From assembly GCA_005808665.1 (NCBI GenBank), contig SYLG01000090.1, positions 1 through 49,909 of the forward strand: 49,909 nt of DNA. Direction: 5' to 3'. The notes beneath the pieces were generated by a model that worked only from the letters and a program-made list of their open reading frames with translations, made no database searches and had not been told where the DNA came from. Origin of the DNA: Planctomycetia bacterium (lineage in GTDB: Bacteria > Planctomycetota > Planctomycetia > Gemmatales > Gemmataceae). Below are positions 43,112-49,909 of this stretch, one piece after another (positions within the stretch are counted from its first letter, which is position 1; every line of letters starts with the position of its first letter). The translations under genes were made by a program, and so were the position numbers.

Positions 43112-43675
43112 TCAAGGTCCGAGGCTTCTTCCCGCCAAGGCCCTTTCCACTTGGTTCGTCCCCACCAAGATGTCAAAAAACTTACCTACCTGGCCGGCAA
43201 TGGATGGGGATTTGACCAAAAGGCCGATTTCAATGTTGCGTTCCTGAGCGGCCTCGGTGAAATTGGCCGAGGAAATGAAGACCTCGGCATCATCCACCAC
43301 CACTACCTTTGCGTGCAGGCAGGATTTGGACGGGCTCTTTTCCTGGGAAAGGGACCGGGGATCGTAATAAACATCCGGCAAAGGCTTTCCCATTGGCCAC
43401 TGATTTTCAAGGAACTGGTTTGCAAATCGCAGGACCAGTTCCGATTTGATGCTTGTATCACCTTTGCTTCGCTGAATGTCCAGGAAGAGGAGAACTCTCA
43501 AATTCGGGATTTCCTCCATCCGGTTGGCCAGGGCCTGAAATACTCTCCGCCCCTGGTAAACCGCATAACCAGCGACCAAAACAGATCGTTTGGCATGGCT
43601 AAACATTTCCCGAACCCCATCGATTCCCCATCCAGGGTTTTTTGAATTGGACAAGTCTGTTATGGGAAATATCAT
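43112..43675 (-). CDS. Phospholipase D-like protein, DrmC-like (short N-terminus)
   Basis: The 187-residue product carries one HKD motif: HAKVVVVDD (His121, Lys123, Asp128), followed by SSANFTEAAQERNIEIGLLV. That string and the upstream WPMGKPLPDVYYDPRSL are characteristic of DrmC, the phospholipase-D component of the DISARM anti-phage system. DrmC proteins are usually longer by about 60 residues at the N-terminus; here an in-frame TGA lies directly before the ATG. One HKD suggests it acts as a dimer. No drmA, drmB or methylase is seen within the window. It is divergent from the PglW-like gene. Confidence 0.7.
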   Translation of the reverse strand: MIFPITDLSNSKNPGWGIDGVREMFSHAKRSVLVAGYAVYQGRRVFQALANRMEEIPNLRVLLFLDIQRSKGDTSIKSELVLRFANQFLENQWPMGKPLPDVYYDPRSLSQEKSPSKSCLHAKVVVVDDAEVFISSANFTEAAQERNIEIGLLVKSPSIAGQVGKFFDILVGTNQVERALAGRSLGP

Positions 43676-43878
43676 TCAGATCTTAAATGTTCCAAGAGAC
43701 CGTAATGCTTCCCCATGCACTTACCCGAATTGGAAATCTTCCAGGTGGCTCCACTCTATCGTGGGGACCCTTTCCGGTTAGGCAAAGAATCCCGTCAGAA
43801 ACCCAAGTGGAAAAAACAAAACCACCGTGAAAAAGTGGGCCAAAATAGCTACACATATCATCTGACCATTTCTCCCAA

Positions 43879-46800
43879 ATGGCGAAGGCGGCAAATCCCT
43901 TGACAGGCAACTGGCAATCCTACGCCGAATCCCAGTTTTCCTGGGAGCGTGAAGCCCTCGAGTTCATCAGGAACCAGCTTCCCGCCTACGCACCCTGGTT
44001 CGCCTGGAGCAACCTCGAATTTACCGATGGTAATGGCAACATTCGGGAAGTAGACCTCCTTGTTTTCAGCAAACAAGGCGTTTTCCTCATCGAGATCAAG
44101 TCGTGGCGCGGAACCATCACCGGGGACGATAGCTATTGGACCAGGGAATACGATGGCAGACGCATCACGGTCGATAACCCGCGTCGCCTGGCCAACATCA
44201 AATCCAAATCCCTGAAGTCCATCCTTGGGAGCAACCGCGCCTTTCGGGGGGGCAAAGCGCAATGTCCCTTCATTGAGCCCCTTGTGTTTCTGGGCGATGA
44301 GCGGGTTCGCTTCGACATCACCGGGCCGGGCCGGTCTGGCGTGTGCCTTCGCGACCGGGACGATCGCCCCGGGATCATGGCCGCCCTCCAAAAAAGGGAT
44401 TGCCCTGGACTCGATACCCGCATCAGCCCCAACCTGGACAAGTCGCACCTGCAAGCCTTTGCCCAGGCCATGGAACAGGCGGGGATTCGCCCGTCCCTGC
44501 GTTCGCGCACCCTTGCCGATTACCGTCTCGTCAAACCCATTGCCGAAGGGCCCGAGTGGCAAGATTGGCAGGGGGAACATGTCTCGTTGGTTGGGAACAA
44601 GCGCCGCATCCGCTTTTACCTGGTCCGGGATGCAAAGGGGCGTGAAAAACGGGACCTTCTTGAACGGGCTGCCAGGCGTGAATTCCAACTTTTGGAATCG
44701 CTCAACCACCCGGGAATTCTTCGTGCCCATGCCTTCCATCAACATGAACTTGGGCCGGCCATCCTGTTCGAGTACCCGGCCAATGCATTGCGACTGGATC
44801 ACTATTTAAGCCAATACGGCAACTCCCTAAGCGAAACCACCCGCCTCCATTTGATCCAACGCATCACAGAGGCGGTGGAATTCGCCCACCGCAAGCAGGT
44901 GGTCCACCGGGCCCTATCCCCACAAAGCATCCTGGTGGTGGACCCCGATCAACCCACCCCCAGCATCCGCATACTCAATTGGCAGACCGGGTCCAGGGCC
45001 AGCTCGACCTCCGGCGGGAACACCATCACGGCCACCTCCCATTTGGGTGCCCTGGTGGACGAATCCGCCATGGCTTATCTTGCACCCGAGGTCCTGGAAG
45101 ACACCGAAGGCAACCAACAGCTTGATGTGTTTTCCCTGGGTGCCCTGGCTTATTTGATATTTTCCGGACAGGCGCCGGCCCAGGGACATTCCGACCTCAA
45201 ACACAGGCTTCAAAGCGATCAATGCCTTTTGATCACCTCCGTTCTCAATGGGGCCAGCCCTGCCCTTGTCGACCTGATTCGGGGAAGCACCCAAGGCTCC
45301 CTGGTGCTACGAGTGTCCGGCGTGGATGAGTTTCGAAGCGGAATCGATCAGATCGAAGAGGAACTTACCACCCCGGATAATGAATTCAAAGGCAACCCGG
45401 CCGAGGCTCCCTCGCAGGCAGTCCTTCCGGGCGGCTATGTCATTGAGCGGCGTTTGGGTCAAGGGTCGAGTGCGGTTGCCTATCTGGTCAAAAAACAGGG
45501 CAAATACCTGATCCTAAAACTGGCCAGCCAGCCCCTCCACAATCCCCGTCTCCAGAGCGAATACCGGATCATCAAACAGTTGGCAGGGCAAAAAGGGCTG
45601 ATCCAGGCCCAAGGTCTTACCCAAATCGGTGACCATGCGGCGCTTGAACTCGAACCGGTTTTTGCCGACACCGAAAAGCAGAACATCGAAACCCTGGCCC
45701 ATCGCCTGGCCCGCGAGGGACAGCTCCACCTCGACCTGCTGGAAAGGTTCAGCGAAGATCTCCTGGAAATCCTTTGCAACCTGGAAGGCTGTGGTGTCTA
45801 CCACCGGGACATCAAGCCCGAAAATATTGCCGTAGGCCAGGGTGCTGGTCGATTCCTCCACCTGACCCTTTTTGACTTTTCCCTGGCAGAAACCCCTCCC
45901 AGAAACATCACGGCTGGCACCAGACGCTATCTGGACCCAATGCTCTCCCTCAAGGACCGGATGCACTACGACCACGGGGCGGAACGCTATGCCGTGGCCG
46001 TAACTCTCTACCAGATGGCAGGCGGGCTTGGTTCCTATCCGGTTTGGGGGGATGGCCAGACCGACCCGACCCTTCAACCCGAAGTCCACCAGGCCACCAT
46101 CAACCTCGAACTGTTTGAAGCCTCGATGCGGGATGGTTTGGGCGAGTTTTTTGCCAAGGCGTTTCAGCGCAATGTCAGGCTCCGCCACCATAATGCCCAG
46201 GAAATGCGACGCGACTGGATCCGATGCCTGGCAGGGGTTGCCCGTGGAAAAAGCCCGGAGGATAGCGGCTCCATCCGGATGGAATTTGAAACGACCCTCG
46301 AGCCTGAACTTTCCCCGCTCCTGGACGAGGCCACCTTCGATACTCCCATCCTTGAACTCGGCCTTTCCGGCCGGGCTGTCAACGCCCTCGACCGGACCAA
46401 CCTTTGCAATGTCCGGGACCTCCTTTCCTACCCGGTGTTTCGCCTATTCAGGCTTCCAGGGGTGGGATCGAAAACCCGCAGGGAAGTAAACCAGGCCACC
46501 CGGGCGCTCCGCGACCGCTTGGGCAACCCACCAACCGCCTCTGCTGTTGAAACCCAAAGTACCGGCAAACGGACCAAAGGGGTGGCCCTGGACCCGGATA
46601 CTTGTGGCCTGGAACCGGCAATTGATCGATTGTTACTTCAGGTCCCTCCCAACAGCCGGGAAACCGCCCGGCTCTTTTTGGGCCTGGATGATCCGTCCAA
46701 TCCCTGGCCCTTGCAGGCCTCTATCGCCCGCCAAAAAGGCGTCACGACAGGCCGCATTGGTCAAATTGTAGTCGACCTCAGGAAACGGTGGTGCGAAGAG

Positions 46801-48156
46801 CCGATTTTGGATCGGGTTACCGACCAGGTCGATGAACTCCTTCGAAGCGAGAAAATGGGAGGCGTGATGACCCTCGATGAGCTCGCCGAGGTGCTGGTTG
46901 CCGGTCGTGGTTTTTCATTGGCCCCTGGTCAGGCTATGCCCATGGGAAGGGCCCTTGTTCGGGCCGCCATGGAGGTCGAGGAGACCACCCAAACCCCCCG
47001 GTTCATTGGACGGCGGGATGATCAGGCGGTGGTCGTGGCATGTAACGAATCCCTGGCCAAGCTTGCCTTCAAGTTGGGTGAAAAAGCCGACGCCTTGGCT
47101 GGTGAGGACCCATTGCTTAATCCCCAGCGTGCGGTGGAACTCCTACGCGGGGTCAAAGGCGATTGGACGGGGCTCGGCACCTTGCAGGATGGCCGCTTGC
47201 TAAAACTTGCTGGCTTGGCCTCCCGCAATGCGGCCCTTTCCGCCCGACAAGAATTGTACCCCAAGGGGATGGCCGCCGTTCGGGCCCTTAGGTTGGCTCA
47301 GGGGACATGGCTGGGAAGCCGATATCCCACGCCCGAACAGATCCGGGAAAGAGTAGCCAGTCGTTACCCCTTCGCGGAAAAAGTCCCTGATCGCCCCTTG
47401 CTGGACGAAATGCTGATTGAGGCAGGTCTGCCCCTGGCCTGGGACCAATCCGCCAACCAGGGCCTTGGTGGGTACATGATGCCCCAGGCTACTCTTTCCG
47501 TGAGCAGCACGGGCAAACTCGACCGCTGGGCCACCCGGCAACCGGATTCCGAAGGTCTCAGGGCCCCCGAAGCCGAAGGAGCAAGGCAATTTGAGGATCG
47601 CCTGACCCGATCCCGTCGGCAGCCCCATTTTTTGGTCCTACTTGTCGAACCGCGTCTTTTCCCCCACGCCCGGGAGGAACTCCTCAAGCGCTTTGATGCC
47701 CAAATCATTGACCTGGAAGGAATTTTTCTCGACGCCTTGCGCCATACCGCAAAGGAGAATGAAGTCACCTGGTCCCTTGTGCTTCAGGCGGATACCCATC
47801 GCAACTCCCAGGATTGGAGGAACCTGATGGAGTTGGTGCGCCACGCCATGCCTGATTTTGAATCAAGGCTCCTTCAGGAGTGCAAAAAGGCGGCCCCCAA
47901 AGGACCCGACCAAACGGATCGGGCCCTGCTCCTGGTGAATCCGGGACTCTTGGCCCGTTACGGCCACATGAACCAACTGGACAAAGTAGCGGAGCAGGCG
48001 GGCAGGCGCGGGGGCTTTCCTGCGGTTTGGCTCCTGTTGGCCGGGGATCACGCTCTTGTGGATGGCCAGCCTGTCCCCCTGATCAACGCAGCCCAACAGG
48101 CCTCCATTCCCCTGGAATGGCTGGAAAACAAACACCGTGCGGTAGGCGTCGGTTAG
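43879..48156 (+). CDS. PglW-like multidomain protein: NERD nuclease, pseudokinase, Ser/Thr kinase
   Basis: The 1425-residue product has these parts. NERD domain, about 20-130: REVDLLVFSKQGVFLIEIKS with Asp59, Glu72 and Lys74 of a PD-ExK site. Pseudokinase, about 225-490: the catalytic loop reads VVHRALSPQSI with Ala345 for Asp. Active kinase, about 520-780: LGQGSSAVAYLV, VYHRDIKPENI (Asp644), LFDFSLAET (DFS for DFG). Then an HhH segment like the RNA polymerase alpha C-terminus (LSGRAVNALDRTNLCNVRDL) at about 820-880, a sigma-like helix-turn-helix (KGVTTGRIGQIVVDLRKRW), and a long C-terminal region. This order and size match PglW of type 2 BREX. No pglX, pglY or pglZ is in the window. Codon use is GC-richer than flanking genes. 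The ribosome site is poor. Confidence 0.75.
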   Translation: MAKAANPLTGNWQSYAESQFSWEREALEFIRNQLPAYAPWFAWSNLEFTDGNGNIREVDLLVFSKQGVFLIEIKSWRGTITGDDSYWTREYDGRRITVDNPRRLANIKSKSLKSILGSNRAFRGGKAQCPFIEPLVFLGDERVRFDITGPGRSGVCLRDRDDRPGIMAALQKRDCPGLDTRISPNLDKSHLQAFAQAMEQAGIRPSLRSRTLADYRLVKPIAEGPEWQDWQGEHVSLVGNKRRIRFYLVRDAKGREKRDLLERAARREFQLLESLNHPGILRAHAFHQHELGPAILFEYPANALRLDHYLSQYGNSLSETTRLHLIQRITEAVEFAHRKQVVHRALSPQSILVVDPDQPTPSIRILNWQTGSRASSTSGGNTITATSHLGALVDESAMAYLAPEVLEDTEGNQQLDVFSLGALAYLIFSGQAPAQGHSDLKHRLQSDQCLLITSVLNGASPALVDLIRGSTQGSLVLRVSGVDEFRSGIDQIEEELTTPDNEFKGNPAEAPSQAVLPGGYVIERRLGQGSSAVAYLVKKQGKYLILKLASQPLHNPRLQSEYRIIKQLAGQKGLIQAQGLTQIGDHAALELEPVFADTEKQNIETLAHRLAREGQLHLDLLERFSEDLLEILCNLEGCGVYHRDIKPENIAVGQGAGRFLHLTLFDFSLAETPPRNITAGTRRYLDPMLSLKDRMHYDHGAERYAVAVTLYQMAGGLGSYPVWGDGQTDPTLQPEVHQATINLELFEASMRDGLGEFFAKAFQRNVRLRHHNAQEMRRDWIRCLAGVARGKSPEDSGSIRMEFETTLEPELSPLLDEATFDTPILELGLSGRAVNALDRTNLCNVRDLLSYPVFRLFRLPGVGSKTRREVNQATRALRDRLGNPPTASAVETQSTGKRTKGVALDPDTCGLEPAIDRLLLQVPPNSRETARLFLGLDDPSNPWPLQASIARQKGVTTGRIGQIVVDLRKRWCEEPILDRVTDQVDELLRSEKMGGVMTLDELAEVLVAGRGFSLAPGQAMPMGRALVRAAMEVEETTQTPRFIGRRDDQAVVVACNESLAKLAFKLGEKADALAGEDPLLNPQRAVELLRGVKGDWTGLGTLQDGRLLKLAGLASRNAALSARQELYPKGMAAVRALRLAQGTWLGSRYPTPEQIRERVASRYPFAEKVPDRPLLDEMLIEAGLPLAWDQSANQGLGGYMMPQATLSVSSTGKLDRWATRQPDSEGLRAPEAEGARQFEDRLTRSRRQPHFLVLLVEPRLFPHAREELLKRFDAQIIDLEGIFLDALRHTAKENEVTWSLVLQADTHRNSQDWRNLMELVRHAMPDFESRLLQECKKAAPKGPDQTDRALLLVNPGLLARYGHMNQLDKVAEQAGRRGGFPAVWLLLAGDHALVDGQPVPLINAAQQASIPLEWLENKHRAVGVG

Positions 48157-48431
48157 GGTTCAGGGTCTTTCCATGACCTTGCAAGGCCTTAGGATAGCCC
48201 CTTTTGGGAAAAATCCTGATTGCATTACCAAATTGGGTTTCAATTCCGTTGGAAGACAGGCCTTCGGCTCACTGGTGGATTGGCCCTGGATTTTGCCCAA
48301 GGTTCACCCAACGGAAAGCTCCAGGTGGCACCCAAGCCCAATCAGGGGTTACCTTTAATATGCGTTCCCAAGTAGGATGTATAGGTTAATATCAGATCCA
48401 CTGCGGGGCATCCGCAAACGACAGGCACACC

Positions 48432-49571
48432 ATGAGCGTTTCTGATTTCCTTAGGCCAAGACTGGACGGCAAGCGATTCGAATCCCATTCGATCCCGCTT
48501 GAGCTGTTGGGGGATCTGGCTGTTTTGGAAACCATGATCGTTGAAGTAGCCAAATGGAAGTACCTGCAAAAAAACCCGGGCAGAAAACGGGTACCCCGTA
48601 AATTTTCCGAGGGGGTCTCCTTAAACTTGACCGGTGTCGGGGAAGGGAGTGCCATTGCCAATATTTGCCTTATTATTTCAGCCCCAAGCCTGTTTCCTGC
48701 CGACCAATTCCCCGGCGAGCACCAGGTTTATTTTGAGGAGGCCCGGGAGGCCATAATAAGCGCCATAAACGCAGCGGAGGAAAACACCCCCCCAACGGCA
48801 CACTTGCCAGCCAAAAGCCTCGCCTATTTCGACAGGTTTGGGCGAAACTTGCGCCCCGGTGAAGTCATTGAATTCACCTCCAGCACACTTGCTGGTACCG
48901 CCAAGCTTACCAGGGAAACCCGGTTACGCCTGCTTAAGGCGGCCGAGGTTGCGGAGCATACAGAGGAGATTCATATTCGCGGCGGGGTCCATGCCATCAA
49001 TCAGGAAGAAATGGTGTTTGAGATAATTCTTTCGGATGGCACCAAAATCCCAGGGCCCATGACCGAGCAACATATTGATGGAATTATGGATGCATTAAAT
49101 CTATATAGGAAAGGGTTCAAGGTTCTTTTGGACGGGGTGGGACGATTCAACAAAAATGACCGCCTTCAAAAAATAGAGTCTGTCGAACACATCACACTGC
49201 TTGACCCATTGGATTTTCAAACCCGGATGGAGGAACTCAAATCCCTCAAAGATGGTTGGTATGACGGGTTGGGGATTGCGCCCCCGGCCGATAAATTGGA
49301 CCAACTTGCAGGTGATTTCAATGATTACTACCCGGACACTCTCCCCTCCCCTTATGTCTACCCTGTGGCCGAGGGCGGAATTCGCCTGGAATGGTCGCTG
49401 GGGCAGGCTGAGGTTTCGGTTGAGGTCGATTTCACGAACTATGCCGGGACATGGCACGCCCTTCATTTGCAGACGGATGAAGAAGACGCCAAAGTATTGC
49501 AAATGGCTACCAAGGCGGATTGGGAATGGATGGTGAAAAAACTGCAGGAGATTGGGGAGACCCATTCATGA
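48432..49571 (+). CDS. Uncharacterised accessory protein, first gene of a two-gene module
   Basis: The 379-residue product has no recognised catalytic motif. An N-terminal part (PLELLGDLAVLETMIVEVAK, FSEGVSLNLTGVGEGSAIAN) is followed by a beta-rich middle (IRGGVHAINQEEMVFEIILS). The C-terminal domain contains LKDGWYDGLGIAPPADKLD, YYPDTLPSPYVYPVAEGGI and RLEWSLGQAEVSVEVDFTNY. I recall the LKDGW-YP-P-Y-GG-EWS pattern from accessory regions of diverse bacteria, next to a small partner; no function is known to me. It overlaps the next gene by four bases (ATGA), so they are coupled. It begins 275 bases after the PglW-like gene. Confidence 0.7.
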   Translation: MSVSDFLRPRLDGKRFESHSIPLELLGDLAVLETMIVEVAKWKYLQKNPGRKRVPRKFSEGVSLNLTGVGEGSAIANICLIISAPSLFPADQFPGEHQVYFEEAREAIISAINAAEENTPPTAHLPAKSLAYFDRFGRNLRPGEVIEFTSSTLAGTAKLTRETRLRLLKAAEVAEHTEEIHIRGGVHAINQEEMVFEIILSDGTKIPGPMTEQHIDGIMDALNLYRKGFKVLLDGVGRFNKNDRLQKIESVEHITLLDPLDFQTRMEELKSLKDGWYDGLGIAPPADKLDQLAGDFNDYYPDTLPSPYVYPVAEGGIRLEWSLGQAEVSVEVDFTNYAGTWHALHLQTDEEDAKVLQMATKADWEWMVKKLQEIGETHS

Positions 49572-49771
49572 CCGACGGAACTCTTCTCCTGCGCCAAATC
49601 CACCCTTTGTTCATCCAGCTTGGCAGGGTAACATCACAAGCCTTTCGCCCCACTCCAAAAGACAACCATAAATTATCGGTATATGACGGCGATTTAATTG
49701 CCCCAGAAGCGTCCTGGAGGCACTACCGTTCAAGAGAACTCCAATCTGTTGGTGTAATGGCTATTTCTTAG
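49568..49771 (+). pseudogene. Partner protein of the two-gene module, truncated at its 3' end
   Basis: The frame from the ATG at 49568 gives 67 residues: MTDGTLLLRQIHPLFIQLGR, then FRPTPKDNHKLSVYDGDLIA and EASWRHY. Relatives I recall share the HPxFxxxGRxTSQxFRPTPKDxxxLSVYDGD start and continue for another 35-45 residues after a VGVMxV string. Here VGVMAIS is followed by TAG, at the point where insertion-sequence-like sequence begins. The gene is therefore probably cut by an insertion. GGAG lies eight bases before the ATG, which overlaps the stop of the upstream gene. Confidence 0.6.
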
Positions 49772-49909
49772 GACTTACGCAGTTGAGGGTCTTGGAGCTT
49801 GAAACCAAGGATTCGCTCTGAAGGCCCTCACGGCCTCCTGAACGATCTTTAACTTGGTGGCGACCCAGTTGTATCCGGTATTGAAACAGTATTTTTCGAA
49901 TACAAGGAA
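49770..49909 (-). mobile_element. Probable insertion sequence, one end (rest outside window)
   Basis: Starting at the break in the preceding gene, the sequence reads AGGACTTACGCAGTTGAGG, which looks like an insertion-sequence terminus. The minus strand is open from the window edge to a TAA at 49775-49777, within that terminus. It shares TTACGCAGTTG with the inner left repeat of the element at 13981. The element family cannot be named from 140 bases. Confidence 0.45.
49775..49909 (-). CDS. C-terminal fragment of a probable transposase (5' end outside window)
   Basis: The frame encodes 44 residues before the stop, including FEKYCFNTGYNWVATKLK and EAVRAFRANPWFQ. No family is recognised with certainty; transposase is inferred from its position at an element end next to a disrupted gene. 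Confidence 0.35.
   Translation of the reverse strand, partial: FLVFEKYCFNTGYNWVATKLKIVQEAVRAFRANPWFQAPRPSTA

Noticed and set aside
43683-43910. Minus-strand frame upstream of the DrmC-like gene as a possible missing N-terminus
   Set aside because: The translation does not resemble DrmC and overlaps the start of the kinase gene antisense.

Overview
The window looks like chromosomal DNA of a planctomycete, most likely the Gemmataceae side of the phylum. The evidence is a DUF1559-type protein with a terminal DG motif, a PQQ-propeller secreted protein, HTTM and multi-pass membrane proteins, several secreted proteins with no obvious family, an anomalous RNase HII-like protein, and moderate-GC genes packed on both strands. 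The placement is inference from gene content; no rRNA is present.

Region by region. 1-621: the tail of an IS66-type element cut by the window edge, abutting the first copy of an interspersed repeat. 679-12492: housekeeping and envelope genes (nrnA with a haem-motif membrane protein, a Cys-rich secreted protein, a secreted Ig-like protein with a Nif3-family protein, a DUF1559 protein, a rhomboid protease, leuC-leuD). 12565-13923: mtaB. 13921-14701: a second, larger copy of the repeat, with inverted terminal repeats and a nested cluster of REP-like palindromes. 14699-24476: PQQ-propeller protein, sugar isomerase, DUF4139 protein, dprA, nadA, clpC. 24749-32790: a paralogue of the secreted Ig-like protein, an HTTM membrane protein with a membrane partner, an APC permease, recJ. 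33046-41645: a lipoprotein, a Lys/Ala/Gly-rich tandem-repeat protein, an RNase HII-like protein, a HIT protein overlapping a degenerate sulfatase-like gene, the folE-moaD-moaE-moaA operon, an initiator tRNA-Met and a multi-pass membrane protein.

41803-49909 is an accessory region. It holds the C-terminal remnant of a tyrosine recombinase, a 3' half of tRNA-Arg(CCT) that looks like an attachment site, a mobile-element-type small protein, a short DrmC-like phospholipase-D protein, a 1425-residue PglW-like protein (NERD nuclease, pseudokinase, kinase), and an uncharacterised two-gene module whose second gene is cut short by what appears to be the end of an insertion sequence. DrmC belongs to DISARM and PglW to type 2 BREX (Pgl). 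Neither system is complete here, so this is either a remnant, the edge of a larger island, or an undescribed combination. It is the best candidate for something new in the window.

How the genes work together: folE and moaA both use GTP to start pterin pathways and share an operon with molybdopterin synthase (moaD, moaE). leuC-leuD form isopropylmalate isomerase. recJ, dprA and nrnA are nucleic-acid metabolism genes scattered among unrelated neighbours. The accessory region shows signs of transfer: recombinase and att remnants, GC-richer codon use in the large kinase gene, and truncated genes at both ends.
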